Below, piece after piece: positions 53,116 to 62,776 of a stretch of 64,000 nt of DNA (the first letter of the stretch is position 1; the number at the start of each line of letters is the position of its first letter). This DNA comes from Nocardioides dongkuii. Lineage in GTDB: Bacteria; Actinomycetota; Actinomycetes; Propionibacteriales; Nocardioidaceae. Position numbers and translations under genes: made by a program. Under the pieces are notes generated by a model. The model ran no database searches. It had not been told where the DNA came from and saw nothing but the letters and a program-made list of their open reading frames with translations. Where the stretch lies: the NCBI RefSeq assembly GCF_014127485.1, contig NZ_CP059903.1, forward strand, positions 1,240,001 to 1,304,000, given 5' to 3'.

Positions 53116-53890
53116 GCACCCGCAGAGCGTCTGGTCCGGTCCGCTGACCACCTACCCCGAGCTGCGCAGCGCGCTCGGCGATCCCGTCCTGGACGCCGAG
53201 CTGCTCGAGCGCGCCCTCACGCACCGGTCCTACGCCTACGAGAACGGCGGGCTGCCCACCAACGAGCGCCTGGAGTTCCTGGGTGACTCGGTGCTGGGCG
53301 TGGTCGTCACCGAGAAGCTCTACCGCGCCCACCCCGACCTCTCCGAGGGACGGCTGGCCAAGCTGCGCGCCGCGGTCGTCAACGCCCGCGCGCTCGCCGG
53401 CGTGGGCCGGGCGATCGGGCTCGGCGAGCACGTCAAGCTCGGGCGCGGCGAGGAGGCGACGGGTGGTCGCCAGAAGTCCTCGATCCTCTCCGACACCGTC
53501 GAGGCCGTGATCGGCGCCGTGCACCTCAGCGGCGGGTTCGAGGCCTCGGCGGACGTCGTGCACCGGCTCTTCGACCCGCTGATCGAGGCGGCGTCGGCGC
53601 TGGGTGCCGGCCTGGACTGGAAGACCTCCCTCCAGGAGCTGGCCGCCGAGCACGCGCTCGGGGTCCCCGAGTACGTCATCGAGGACGACGGCCCCGACCA
53701 CATGAAGACCTTCGCCGCCCAGGTGCGCGTCGGCGACCGGCTCTACGGCAACGGCGCCGGCCGGTCGAAGAAGGAGGCCGAGCAGGCCGCCGCCGAGACG
53801 GCGTACGGCGAGATCGCCGCGGCGTACGGCGCCGTCGACCCCGCGGCCGCCGCCGCCGAGGGCGCCGCGGCGTCCACCGCGACCGACTGA
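53033..53890 (+). CDS. rnc: ribonuclease III (start uncertain)
   Basis: RNase III with the catalytic signature [13 protein letters not shown], a second acidic site in [10 protein letters not shown], and a C-terminal dsRNA-binding domain ([24 protein letters not shown] ... [12 protein letters not shown]). It processes rRNA and dsRNA. No ATG, GTG or TTG lies in frame between the rpmF stop and the conserved LRSALGDP start. The coordinates use the only upstream canonical codon (GTG 53033, inside rpmF); real initiation may be at CTG 53144, giving about 248 residues. The tail is Ala-rich. Confidence 0.85.
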   Translation: MVPSTCRTARAARAASTAPAPTVVRSSEHPQSVWSGPLTTYPELRSALGDPVLDAELLERALTHRSYAYENGGLPTNERLEFLGDSVLGVVVTEKLYRAHPDLSEGRLAKLRAAVVNARALAGVGRAIGLGEHVKLGRGEEATGGRQKSSILSDTVEAVIGAVHLSGGFEASADVVHRLFDPLIEAASALGAGLDWKTSLQELAAEHALGVPEYVIEDDGPDHMKTFAAQVRVGDRLYGNGAGRSKKEAEQAAAETAYGEIAAAYGAVDPAAAAAEGAAASTATD

Positions 53891-53897
53891 GCGGCCG

Positions 53898-54824
53898 ATG
53901 CCCGAGCTGCCCGAGGTCGAGGTCGTCCGCGCCGGCCTCGAGCGGCACGTCCTCGGCGCGCGGATCACCCGCGTCGACGTCCTCCACGAGCGGCCGGTAC
54001 GCCGCGACCCGCGCGGCCCCGCCGGCTTCGTGGCCGCGCTGACCGGCCGCCGGATCGACGGCGCCCGGCGCCGCGGCAAGTACCTCTGGCTGCCGCTCGA
54101 CAACGGCGACGCCCTGCTCGCGCACCTCGGGATGAGCGGGCAGTTCCTCGTCCAGCCGCCCGATGCCCCCGACGAGCGGCACCTGCGCGTCCGGCTGGCG
54201 CTCGACGGCGCGGCCGAGGGGCGCCCCTTCGATACGGCTCGTCCCTCGCCTACTCAGGACAAGGAGGCCCGCTTCGTCGACCAGCGGATGTTCGGGGGCC
54301 TGTCGGTGTCCGCCGGCGGCGCCGAGCTGCCTCCGGAGATCGCGCACATCGCCCGGGACCCGCTCGACCCGGAGTTCGACGACGACGCGTTCGTGGCCCG
54401 GGTGCGCAAGCGCGCCTCCGGGGTCAAGCGGCAGCTCCTGGACCAGGGACTGGTCTCGGGGGTCGGCAACATCTACGCCGACGAGGCGCTCTGGCGGGCG
54501 CGCCTGCACGGGGAGCGGCCCGGCACCCGGCTCACCGCCGCGCAGGTCCGCGAGCTGCTCGGCCACGCCCGCGACGTGATGAGCGAGGCGCTCGGCCAGG
54601 GCGGCACGTCCTTCGACGCCCTCTACGTCAACGTCAACGGGGAGTCGGGCTACTTCGACCGGTCCCTGCACGCCTACGGGCGCGAGGACGAGCCGTGCGA
54701 CCGGTGCGGGACGCCCGTGCGCCGGGTCGCCTTCATGAACCGCTCGTCGTACTTCTGCCCGCGCTGCCAGCCGGCGCCGAGGCGGCCCCGGACGACGTCC
54801 CCGACGCCGCCCGTCCTGGATTGA
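53898..54824 (+). CDS. mutM: formamidopyrimidine-DNA glycosylase
   Basis: A 308-residue repair enzyme removing 8-oxoguanine. PELPEVE gives the catalytic Pro2/Glu3, GKYLW the conserved Lys, [12 protein letters not shown] the H2TH motif, and [11 protein letters not shown] ... YFCPRCQ the zinc finger. Between LRVRLAL and [11 protein letters not shown], residues about 107-122 ([14 protein letters not shown]) are extra and correspond to a GGTCGAG-family repeat inserted in frame. The active site is intact, so it is probably functional. The C-terminal Pro/Arg tail is not conserved. Confidence 0.94.
   Translation: MPELPEVEVVRAGLERHVLGARITRVDVLHERPVRRDPRGPAGFVAALTGRRIDGARRRGKYLWLPLDNGDALLAHLGMSGQFLVQPPDAPDERHLRVRLALDGAAEGRPFDTARPSPTQDKEARFVDQRMFGGLSVSAGGAELPPEIAHIARDPLDPEFDDDAFVARVRKRASGVKRQLLDQGLVSGVGNIYADEALWRARLHGERPGTRLTAAQVRELLGHARDVMSEALGQGGTSFDALYVNVNGESGYFDRSLHAYGREDEPCDRCGTPVRRVAFMNRSSYFCPRCQPAPRRPRTTSPTPPVLD
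54228..54260. repeat. GGTCGAG repeat fragment inside mutM
   Basis: TTCGATACGGCTCGTCCCTC followed by GCCTACTCAGGAC matches the TCGATACGC...GCTACTCGACC arm of the tandem array, in the reverse orientation relative to the 27278 copy. It is read through in frame. Confidence 0.7.
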
Positions 54825-54901
54825 CCGGGAGGTCCCTCGGTGGGACTCTTGAAGACGGTCCGACAGAGCGGGCCGACCATCGACATGCGGAAGGTCCACT
54901 C

Positions 54902-55111
54902 ATGGCCAAGGCACTGATCGGCCACCTGAACAGGGACCTCCGGACCCCCACGCGGCTGGTCGCCGAGAACGCCCGGCTGCGGGCGCGCGTGGGTGAGCTC
55001 GAGGCGCTGGTCCTCAGGCTCTCGGAGGACAACGACAGGCTCGTCGCGGCCCGCGCCGCCGACCTGCTCGACATCAAGACGGCGTCCCTGCAGGAGATGC
55101 AGCCCGCCTGA
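54902..55111 (+). CDS. small coiled-coil protein, 69 residues
   Basis: Starts MAKALIGHLNRDLRTPTR and continues as one long heptad-rich helix (ENARLRARVGELEALVLRLS), with no membrane segment. ATG 54902 lies 77 bp after mutM with only a weak ribosome site. Its place between mutM and smc, and an uninterrupted helix with low content of rare residues, argue for a real gene. Function unknown. A GC hairpin (CCGGGC/GCCCGG, 55137-55153) follows it. Confidence 0.6.
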   Translation: MAKALIGHLNRDLRTPTRLVAENARLRARVGELEALVLRLSEDNDRLVAARAADLLDIKTASLQEMQPA

Positions 55112-55249
55112 CCGGCCCCGTCCCCGGACGGGCTCCCCGGGCGGACCGCCCGGAGCGGGTACGCTCGGCGTCGCTGAGCTTCCCCCGCGCAGTGCTGCGA
55201 CCCCGCACGCTCCGCGTCCGCTCGACCGCCCACCGGTGAGGGAGCCCCG

Positions 55250-58200
55250 TTGTACCTGAAGAGCCTGACCCTGAAGGGGTTCAAGTCCTTCGCCTCCTCG
55301 ACCACCCTCCAGCTCGAGCCGGGCATCACCTGCATCGTGGGGCCCAACGGCTCGGGCAAGTCCAACGTCGTCGACGCGCTGGCCTGGGTGATGGGCGAGC
55401 AGGGCGCGAAGTCGCTGCGCGGCGGCAAGATGGAGGACGTCATCTTCGCCGGCACGTCGGGCCGGCCGCCGCTGGGCCGCGCCGAGGTGGTGCTCACCAT
55501 CGACAACGCCGACGGCGCGCTCCCGATCGAGTACGCCGAGGTGACGATCAGCCGGACCATGTTCCGCAGCGGCGGGTCGGAGTACGCCATCAACGGCAGC
55601 TCGTGCCGGCTGCTCGACGTCCAGGAGCTGCTCTCCGACTCCGGCATCGGCCGCGAGATGCACGTGATCGTCGGGCAGGGCCAGCTCGACACGATCCTGC
55701 ACGCGACCCCCGAGGACCGCCGGGGGTTCATCGAGGAGGCGGCGGGCGTCCTCAAGCACCGCAAGCGCAAGGAGAAGGCGCTCCGCAAGCTCGACTCCAC
55801 CGAGGGCAACCTGACCCGGCTCGGCGACCTGCTCACCGAGATCCGCCGCCAGCTCAAGCCGCTGGGGCGCCAGGCCGAGGTCGCGCGCCGGGCGGCGACC
55901 GTGCAGGCCGACGTGCGCGACGCCCGGGCCCGGTTGCTCGCCGACGACCTGGTGCAGGCGCGCACCGCGCTGGAGCAGGAGATGTCCGACGAGACGATCC
56001 TGCTCGAGCGGCGCGAGCAGGTGGAGGCCGCGACCACCGCGGCCCGCGAGCAGGAGGCGGCGCTCGAGGCCGCGCTCCGCGAGGACCTGCCGGCGCTCTC
56101 GCGCGCCCAGGACACCTGGTTCGCCCTGTCCGGGCTGCGCGAGCGGCTGCGCGGCACCCAGTCGCTGGCCGCCGAGCGGGTCCGCAACGCCGCTGGCACC
56201 GCCGAGACCGAGCTGTCCTCGGGCCGCGACCCCGACGAGCTGGAGCGGCAGGCCGAGCAGGTCCAGGCCCAGGAGGAGAAGATCGGGGCCGAGGTCGACG
56301 GGCACCGCACGGCGCTCGAGCAGGCGGTCACCGCGCGGAAGGCGGCCGAGGACGCCGCCGCGGAGGAGGAGCGCCGGGTCGCTGGGCTGCAGCGGGCCGC
56401 GGCCGACCGGCGGGAGGGGCTGGCCCGGCTGCACGGGCAGGTCAACGCGCTGCGCTCCCGCGCCGCCGCCGCCGACGAGGAGGTCGGCCGGCTGGGCCTG
56501 GCCCGCGAGGAGGCGGTCGCGCGCGCCGAGCGCGCGCAGCGCGACTTCACCGCCCTGGAGACCAGGGTCGCCGGGCTGGACGCCGGCGAGGAGGGCCTCG
56601 ACGCCGAGCACGAGGCCGCGGTCGGCGCGCTCGACGACGTCGAGGAGCGGCTGGCCAAGGCGCGCGACGAGGCGCTGCAGGCCGACCGGGACCGCTCCAC
56701 CCTCGCGGCCCGCAAGGACGCGCTCGAGATGGGCCTGGCGCGCAAGGACGGCGCCGGCGCGCTGCTGGCCGCCACCGAGGACGTCTCGGGACTGCTCGGC
56801 TCGGTCGCGGCGCTGCTCAGCGTGCGCAGCGGGTTCGAGACCGCCGTCGCCGCCGCGCTCGGCTCCGCCGCCGACGCGGTCGCGGTCACCGGCGCCGACG
56901 CCGCCGCCGACGCGATCGGCCACCTCAAGAGCGGCGAGCTCGGCCGGGCCGGGATGCTGCTCGGCGGGGCGCCGTCGGCCGGCCTCCTCGACGACCGGGA
57001 CTGGCCCGGCCTGCCGGCCGGGGCGACGTACGCCGTGGACGCGGTGGAGTGCCCCGACCCGCTGGCGCCCGCCCTCGCCCGGCTGCTGTTCAAGGTCGCC
57101 GTCGTCGACGACCTGGACGCCGCGCGGGCCCTCGTCGCCGAGGCCCCCGACGTCACCGCGGTCACGCGCGAGGGCGACGTCATCGGCACCCACTTCGCCT
57201 CCGGCGGGTCCTCGGACCAGCCGAGCCTGATCGAGGTGCAGGCCGCGGTCGACGAGGCGACCTCGATGCTCGCCGAGGCGGTCGCGGCCAGCGAGCGGCT
57301 CGGGTTCGACATCAGCCGCCTCGAGGCCGAGCGGCTGGAGGCCCAGAAGCGGGCCGACGTCGCGCTCGCCAAGCTGCACGAGTCCGACGCCACCCTCGCG
57401 GCGGTCGCCGAGGAGCTCGGCCAGTACGGCTCACAGGCGCGCGCCGCCCGCGGCGAGGCCGACCGCCTCACCACGGCCATCGCCGCCGCCGAGGAGGCCC
57501 GCGCCCAGGCGATCGCCGGCCTCGCCGACCTCGAGGCGCGGCTCGCCGGCGCCGAGGACGCGCCCGACGAGGAGCCCGACACCACCGTCCGCGAGCAGCT
57601 CGCCGAGGCGGCCCGCGCCGCCCGCCAGGCCGAGATGGACGCCCGCCTCGCCCTGCGCACCTCCGAGGAGCGGGCCCGGGCGCTGCACGGACGCGCCGAC
57701 TCCCTGCGCCGCACGGCGCGGGGTGAGCGGGAGGCCCGCGCCCGGGCCGCCGAGCGACGCGAGCGGCTGCTCCGCGAGGGGCGCGCCGCCGAGGCGGTCG
57801 GCCTCGCCGTCGCCCACGTCCTCGCCCGGCTCGAGGTGTCGGTGCACCGCGCGGCCGAGGCCCGCGCGGCCGTCGAGGCAGCTCGGGGCGGCCGCGAGCA
57901 GCAGCTGCGCGACGTCCGCGTCCGGCTGCGGGACCTGGCCCGGGAGCACGACGAGCTGGTCAGCTCGGTGCACCGCGACGAGATGGCCCGCACCCAGCAG
58001 CGGATGCGGATCGAGCAGCTCGAGGAGCGCGCGATCGAGGAGCTGGGGCTCGCCCCCGACGCCCTGGTCGGCGACTACGGCCCCGACCAGCCGGTGCCGG
58101 TCGCCGCCGACCCCGACGCCCCCGAGGACGCCGAGCCGCCCGCGCCGGTGCCGTTCGTCCGCGAGGAGCAGCAGAAGCGGCTGCGGTCCGCGGAGAGGGC

Positions 58201-58819
58201 GCTCGCGATGCTCGGCAAGGTCAACCCGCTCGCGCTCGAGGAGTTCTCGGCCATGGAGGAGCGGCACAAGTTCCTCACCGAGCAGCTCGAGGACCTGCGC
58301 CGCACCCGCAAGGACCTGCTCGACATCGTCCGCGAGGTCGACTCGCGCGTGCAGCAGGTCTTCACCGAGGCGTACGCCGACGTGGAGCGGGCCTTCGACG
58401 CGACCTTCGCCCGGCTCTTCCCCGGCGGCGAGGGGCGCCTGGTGCTCACCAACCCCGACGACATGCTGACCACCGGCATCGAGGTCGAGGCGCGGCCCGC
58501 CGGCAAGAAGGTCAAGCGGCTCTCGCTGCTCTCCGGCGGCGAGCGCTCCCTGGTCGCGGTCTGCTTCCTGGTCGCGCTCTTCAAGGCCCGGCCCTCGCCG
58601 TTCTACATCCTCGACGAGGTCGAGGCCGCCCTCGACGACACCAACCTCGGTCGGCTGCTGGAGATCTACGAGGAGCTCCGCGAGAGCTCCCAGCTGCTCG
58701 TCATCACCCACCAGAAGCGGACCATGGAGGTCGGCGACGCGCTGTACGGCGTGACCATGCGCGGCGACGGTGTCTCCGCGGTCATCAGCCAGCGCCTCCG
58801 GGAGGCCGAGCCCGCATGA
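55250..58819 (+). CDS. smc: chromosome segregation protein SMC
   Basis: An 1189-residue SMC ATPase: Walker A GPNGSGKSNVVDALAW near residue 32, two long coiled coils (about 165-500 and 660-1000), a hinge at about 505-650 (LLGSVAALLSVRSGFETAVAAALGSAADAV), signature LSLLSGGERSLVAV and Walker B FYILDEVEAALDDTN. It compacts and separates chromosomes with ScpA/B, which are not here. TTG 55250 gives MYLKSLTLKGFKSFA, the normal start. Its stop overlaps the next gene by 4 bp. Confidence 0.97.
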   Translation: MYLKSLTLKGFKSFASSTTLQLEPGITCIVGPNGSGKSNVVDALAWVMGEQGAKSLRGGKMEDVIFAGTSGRPPLGRAEVVLTIDNADGALPIEYAEVTISRTMFRSGGSEYAINGSSCRLLDVQELLSDSGIGREMHVIVGQGQLDTILHATPEDRRGFIEEAAGVLKHRKRKEKALRKLDSTEGNLTRLGDLLTEIRRQLKPLGRQAEVARRAATVQADVRDARARLLADDLVQARTALEQEMSDETILLERREQVEAATTAAREQEAALEAALREDLPALSRAQDTWFALSGLRERLRGTQSLAAERVRNAAGTAETELSSGRDPDELERQAEQVQAQEEKIGAEVDGHRTALEQAVTARKAAEDAAAEEERRVAGLQRAAADRREGLARLHGQVNALRSRAAAADEEVGRLGLAREEAVARAERAQRDFTALETRVAGLDAGEEGLDAEHEAAVGALDDVEERLAKARDEALQADRDRSTLAARKDALEMGLARKDGAGALLAATEDVSGLLGSVAALLSVRSGFETAVAAALGSAADAVAVTGADAAADAIGHLKSGELGRAGMLLGGAPSAGLLDDRDWPGLPAGATYAVDAVECPDPLAPALARLLFKVAVVDDLDAARALVAEAPDVTAVTREGDVIGTHFASGGSSDQPSLIEVQAAVDEATSMLAEAVAASERLGFDISRLEAERLEAQKRADVALAKLHESDATLAAVAEELGQYGSQARAARGEADRLTTAIAAAEEARAQAIAGLADLEARLAGAEDAPDEEPDTTVREQLAEAARAARQAEMDARLALRTSEERARALHGRADSLRRTARGEREARARAAERRERLLREGRAAEAVGLAVAHVLARLEVSVHRAAEARAAVEAARGGREQQLRDVRVRLRDLAREHDELVSSVHRDEMARTQQRMRIEQLEERAIEELGLAPDALVGDYGPDQPVPVAADPDAPEDAEPPAPVPFVREEQQKRLRSAERALAMLGKVNPLALEEFSAMEERHKFLTEQLEDLRRTRKDLLDIVREVDSRVQQVFTEAYADVERAFDATFARLFPGGEGRLVLTNPDDMLTTGIEVEARPAGKKVKRLSLLSGGERSLVAVCFLVALFKARPSPFYILDEVEAALDDTNLGRLLEIYEELRESSQLLVITHQKRTMEVGDALYGVTMRGDGVSAVISQRLREAEPA

Positions 58820-59271
58820 GCGACCGACCCACCCGCGACGACTACGTCGCGTGGCGCACCGTCACGACCCGCTGGCGCGACGACGACGCCTACGGCCACC
58901 TCAACAACGCGACGTACTACGAGCTCTTCGACACCGCGGTCAACGCCCACCTCTACGAGGAGACCGGGCTCGACGTCCGGTCCCTGCCGCAGATCGGGGT
59001 GGTGGCCGAGACCGGCTGCCGCTACTACCGCGAGCTCGGCTTCCCCGCCCCGATCGAGACGGGCCTGGTGGTCGACAAGGTCGGCCGGTCGAGCATCGTC
59101 TACCGGATCGGCCTGTTCCAGGGGGACAGCCCCGAGGCGGCCGCCGAGGGCCGGTTCGTGCACGTGTACGTCGACAACACCGTCCCCGAGCGCCCGGTCG
59201 CCCCGATGCCCGACGAGATCCGCGCCGTCGTGACCCGGCTGCTGTCCCCGACGGCGGCCCCGCCGCCCTAG
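58816..59271 (+). CDS. acyl-CoA thioesterase (hotdog fold)
   Basis: A 151-residue hotdog-fold protein of the YbgC/4HBT group: RWRDDDAYGHLNNATYYELFDTAV carries the catalytic Asp and the HxNN motif. It hydrolyses acyl-CoA esters; chain preference is unknown. ATG 58816 overlaps the smc stop. It converges on the GtrA gene (9 bp between stops). Confidence 0.88.
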   Translation: MSDRPTRDDYVAWRTVTTRWRDDDAYGHLNNATYYELFDTAVNAHLYEETGLDVRSLPQIGVVAETGCRYYRELGFPAPIETGLVVDKVGRSSIVYRIGLFQGDSPEAAAEGRFVHVYVDNTVPERPVAPMPDEIRAVVTRLLSPTAAPPP

Positions 59272-59280
59272 GGGCGTGGA

Positions 59281-59742
59281 TCAGGACGTGGTCTCGGGCG
59301 TGGTCTCGGGCGCGGTCGGCCGGCGGAACGAGATCCAGGTGTGCCCGAAGTAGGTCGCCACGACCACGAGGGCGAGCGCGACCACCTGGCCGGGGAGCAC
59401 CGGCAGCCCGGCGACCTCGACGAGCACCGGCAGCAGCAGCGAGTTGAGCGCGAGCGACGCGGCCTGCACCCCCACGAACCGCACCAGGTCCAGGAGCACC
59501 CTGCCGCGGACCCGGAACACGAACCGGCGGTGCAGCACGAAGCCCAGGGCGCTGCCGATCGTGTAGGCGATGATCAGGGCACCAAGGTAGTGCAGGACAT
59601 CGCCCCACCACAGGTAGAGCAGCGCGAAGGCGACCAGCCCGACGGCGGTGTTGAGCCCGCCGACGATGAGGAACCGGATCTCCGGGCGGGCGAGCAACCG
59701 CCCGAGCCACGCCAGGGGAGCGACAGTCCCTCCCCGATCCAC
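59281..59742 (-). CDS. GtrA family membrane protein
   Basis: A 153-residue protein with four hydrophobic helices and the GtrA pattern: RFLIVGGLNTAVGLVAF, GSALGFVLHRRFVFR and the C-terminal FGHTWISFRR. GtrA proteins are linked to translocating lipid-linked sugars for envelope polysaccharides. GTG 59742 was chosen because TACCGT (minus strand) ends 6 nt before it; a GTG at 59787 is possible. The polysaccharide genes at 61.3-64 kb give a plausible context. Confidence 0.85.
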   Translation of the reverse strand: MDRGGTVAPLAWLGRLLARPEIRFLIVGGLNTAVGLVAFALLYLWWGDVLHYLGALIIAYTIGSALGFVLHRRFVFRVRGRVLLDLVRFVGVQAASLALNSLLLPVLVEVAGLPVLPGQVVALALVVVATYFGHTWISFRRPTAPETTPETTS

Positions 59743-59884
59743 GCCGTCACGGTACGGCACCGAGGCGGAGGTCACGAAGGTCACCACCGCCTCCCGGTGT
59801 GGGTGCCGGATCGGCCGCGCCGGTGTGGCACCGTCGAACGCCGGATCGACCGGTCCTGCTCCACGTGTTCTCGGGAGGACACTC

Positions 59885-60082
59885 GTGCTCTACATCGTTC
59901 TGGCCATGATCGTCGTCGTGGTGATCGCCGCCGCCGTCGTCGTGTACGCCGCCTACCCCCACCGGGGCGAGGAGGTGCCGACGGCGCCCTGGCTCGGCAA
60001 GGCGATGACCCGGGCGGTCGGCCGGCTGCCGACCATCACCCAGGAGGAGGGCGACCGGCACCGGGAGGACCAGCGGGGCTGA
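59885..60082 (+). CDS. small single-pass membrane protein, 65 residues
   Basis: Begins MLYIVLAMIVVVVIAAAVVV (one helix, N-terminus out or in unresolved), then a short basic/acidic tail PHRGEEVPTAPWLGKAMTRAV. GTG 59885 has a strong GGGAGGA site 5 nt upstream. It lies 44 bp before ftsY, itself a membrane-anchored receptor; the two may be coexpressed. Function unknown. Confidence 0.65.
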   Translation: MLYIVLAMIVVVVIAAAVVVYAAYPHRGEEVPTAPWLGKAMTRAVGRLPTITQEEGDRHREDQRG

Positions 60083-60126
60083 GGCCACCGGCACGGCCCG
60101 ACCCGACGTACTGATTGGATGGAGGC

Positions 60127-61299
60127 ATGGAAGCCCTCTCGATCATCATCCTGGTCATCGCGCTGGCCGGGCTCGCCCTGGTGGCGACCGTCGCGGGCCT
60201 GGTGGTCACCCGCCGGCGCAAGCCGGGGGTGCTCCCGAACACCCACACCGACGTGCTGGGCGCCCCGCCGGTCGAGGGCCAGCCGCCGGTCGAGCTGAGC
60301 TCGCCGCCGGCCACGATCGAGCCGGGCGTCGACGCCGTCGACGCCGCGGAGGCGGCGACCGCCCCCGCGCTGGAGCGGCCCGAGGGCACCGCGTCCCGCC
60401 TGGTGCGGCTGCGCCAGCGGCTCGCCGGCTCGCAGGGCGGCCTGGGCCGGGGGCTGCTCGCGCTGCTCAGCCGCGACCGCCTCGACGAGGACACCTGGGA
60501 GTCGATCGAGGACACCCTGCTGACCGCCGACCTCGGGGTCGCGCCGACCCAGCAGGTCGTCGAGGCGCTCCGCGCCCGGCTGCGGGTGGAGGGCGGCTCG
60601 GCCGCCGAGGCGCGCGCGGTGCTGCGCGAGGAGCTGTTGCGGCTGGTCGACCCGTCCATGGACCGGCGGCTCCAGGTCAGCGGCGCCGACGGCGCTCCGG
60701 GCGTGGTCCTGGTCGTGGGCGTCAACGGCGCCGGCAAGACCACCACGGTCGGCAAGATCGCCCGGATCCTGGTCGCCGAGGACCGCAGCGTGGTGCTCGG
60801 CGCCGCCGACACGTTCCGCGCCGCCGCGGTCGACCAGCTCGCGACCTGGGGCGAGCGGGTGGGCGTCGAGGTGGTCCGCGGCCCGGAGGGCACCGACCCC
60901 GCGAGCGTCGCCTTCGAGGCGGTCAAGGAGGGCGTCGGCCGGGGCGTCGACACGGTCATCGTCGACACCGCCGGACGGCTGCAGAACAAGGCCGGGCTGA
61001 TGGACGAGCTCGGCAAGGTCAAGCGGGTCATCGAGAAGCAGTCCCCGGTCACCGAGGTGCTCCTGGTGCTCGACGCGACCACCGGCCAGAACGGCATGAT
61101 CCAGGCGCGGGTCTTCAGCGAGGCCGTCGCCGTGACCGGCATCGTGCTGACGAAGCTGGACGGCTCGGCCAAGGGCGGCATCGTGGTCGCGGTCCAGCGC
61201 GAGCTCGGCGTGCCGGTCAAGCTGGTCGGCCTGGGGGAGGGCGCCGACGACCTCGCGCCCTTCGACGCGGGCGCGTTCGTCGACGCCCTGCTCGGCTAG
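60127..61299 (+). CDS. ftsY: signal recognition particle receptor FtsY
   Basis: A 390-residue SRP GTPase receptor with an N-terminal membrane helix (MEALSIIILVIALAGLALVATVAGLVV), a Pro/Ala-rich acidic linker, and the NG domain (about 90-390): GVNGAGKTTTVGK (G1), DTFRAAAVDQLATW, DTAGR (G3), TKLDGSAKGG (G4). It docks ribosome-SRP complexes at the membrane. ATG 60127 follows GGATGGAGG. It lies in the usual smc-ftsY neighbourhood. Confidence 0.97.
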   Translation: MEALSIIILVIALAGLALVATVAGLVVTRRRKPGVLPNTHTDVLGAPPVEGQPPVELSSPPATIEPGVDAVDAAEAATAPALERPEGTASRLVRLRQRLAGSQGGLGRGLLALLSRDRLDEDTWESIEDTLLTADLGVAPTQQVVEALRARLRVEGGSAAEARAVLREELLRLVDPSMDRRLQVSGADGAPGVVLVVGVNGAGKTTTVGKIARILVAEDRSVVLGAADTFRAAAVDQLATWGERVGVEVVRGPEGTDPASVAFEAVKEGVGRGVDTVIVDTAGRLQNKAGLMDELGKVKRVIEKQSPVTEVLLVLDATTGQNGMIQARVFSEAVAVTGIVLTKLDGSAKGGIVVAVQRELGVPVKLVGLGEGADDLAPFDAGAFVDALLG

Positions 61300-61312
61300 C
61301 CCGCGGGCCGGG

Positions 61313-62776
61313 TCACCGCGCGAGCACGACCACGGTCAGCGCGACCGCGACGTACCCGGCGATGACGACGACCTGGAGCCTGGTCAACCACCGCACGACG
61401 CCCGGCTCCGCCGGCGTCCAGGTGATCTCGTCCGCGTCCGGCGGGCGGCCGCGGACCCGGGCCAGGAGCGGCGGGCCGAGGGTGCGCACGGCCAGGACAG
61501 CGAGCAGCATCAGCAGCGGGGCGAACGTCGGCCAGTACCGCGACGTGGAGATGTGCACGAACGGCTGCACCATCGTGGCCGCCAGCGCCAGGCTCGCGAC
61601 GAGGGAGAGCAGCTGCTCCCGCACGCTCCGGCGCACGACGACGAGCAGGCCGACCACCGCGAGGGCCAGGACCAGGAAGTAGGACACCTCGGTGCTCCGG
61701 GTCACGACGGTGCTCCACCCGTCCGGCGGGGTCCTGAACGTGCGGAACCGCGACTCGAAGCCCCCGGGGTCGAGGACGTAGCGACCGACGTTGCCCTCGA
61801 TGTCGGCGGCGACGCTGTGCGCCGTGGCGCCCTCGAGGGCGTACTCCGACATCCGCCGCTGCACCTCGAGCTCGCTCACGCCGAGGCCGCGCCCGACCTC
61901 ACGGGAGTAGTCGACCGCGGAGACCCAGATGTTCCCCTCGGGGCACGGGCCGAAGCAGAGGCGGTCGACGTCGCCGAAGGCCACGGCGAGGGAGAGGGGG
62001 ACGGTGGAGGTCGTCACCACCCGGTCGCCGAGCGTGCGGCTGGCGGCGTAGGACCACGGCAGCAGCAGCCCGAGCAGGACGGCGCCGGCGACGACACCGG
62101 CGAGCACGCCGCGCCGCCGGGCGGGGCCGCGCAGCCAGGCCAGCGCCCCGAGGAGCACGAGCCCGAGCAGGCCGACGACCAGGGGCAGCGTGTTGGAGCG
62201 CAGGTAGAGGGTGACGGCGCAGGTCAGGCCGACCACGAGGCCCCAGCGCAGGGACGGTGGCTGCCCGGCCACGGCACGCCGTCCGGCGCCGACCAGGAGC
62301 GCGACGAGCACGACGCCGAGGAGCCCGGCGTCCAGGTCGCCCCACCCGCTGAAGGAGAAGAGCACCCAGATCGGCACCAGGCCCGGGAACGCGAGCAGGG
62401 CGGTGCCGTACGCCGGCCCCACGTGACGGCGCACGACCGCGACGGCGAGCAGCAGCAGGCCGGTGCTCACCACCCCCAGGTACAGGCGCATCACCGCGAC
62501 CGAGGGGTTCTCGAGCACCAGGAAGAGCGGGGTCAGCAGCACGGCCATCCCGGGCATGAACCAGCCGGCGCCCACCACCTCGCGCTCCAGGAGGCCGGCG
62601 TCCGCGTCGCCGCGCAGGAAGGCCGCCAGCGCCGCCGCGCTCTCGGCGTACGCCGTCTCGTCGCCGCGCAAGGCGACGTCGTCGACCCGCAGGTAGCAGA
62701 GCACCTTGAGGACCAGGTGGGCGACGAGGAGGCCGAGCAGCCAGCGGTCGGCGAGGACCCGGGACCGCAGGCTCAC
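61313..62776 (-). CDS. multi-spanning membrane glycosyltransferase-like protein
   Basis: A 487-residue protein with 9-11 hydrophobic helices and the pattern of GT-C/PMT enzymes: an early extracellular acidic loop RVDDVALRGDETAYAESAAAL, and a large extracellular loop after the middle helices (GDVDRLCFGPCPEGNIWVSAVDYS). Lipid-linked sugar donors and acceptors are not defined by sequence. GTG 62776 overlaps the epimerase stop by 4 bp, so the three minus-strand genes form an envelope-polysaccharide operon. Confidence 0.75.
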   Translation of the reverse strand: MSLRSRVLADRWLLGLLVAHLVLKVLCYLRVDDVALRGDETAYAESAAALAAFLRGDADAGLLEREVVGAGWFMPGMAVLLTPLFLVLENPSVAVMRLYLGVVSTGLLLLAVAVVRRHVGPAYGTALLAFPGLVPIWVLFSFSGWGDLDAGLLGVVLVALLVGAGRRAVAGQPPSLRWGLVVGLTCAVTLYLRSNTLPLVVGLLGLVLLGALAWLRGPARRRGVLAGVVAGAVLLGLLLPWSYAASRTLGDRVVTTSTVPLSLAVAFGDVDRLCFGPCPEGNIWVSAVDYSREVGRGLGVSELEVQRRMSEYALEGATAHSVAADIEGNVGRYVLDPGGFESRFRTFRTPPDGWSTVVTRSTEVSYFLVLALAVVGLLVVVRRSVREQLLSLVASLALAATMVQPFVHISTSRYWPTFAPLLMLLAVLAVRTLGPPLLARVRGRPPDADEITWTPAEPGVVRWLTRLQVVVIAGYVAVALTVVVLAR

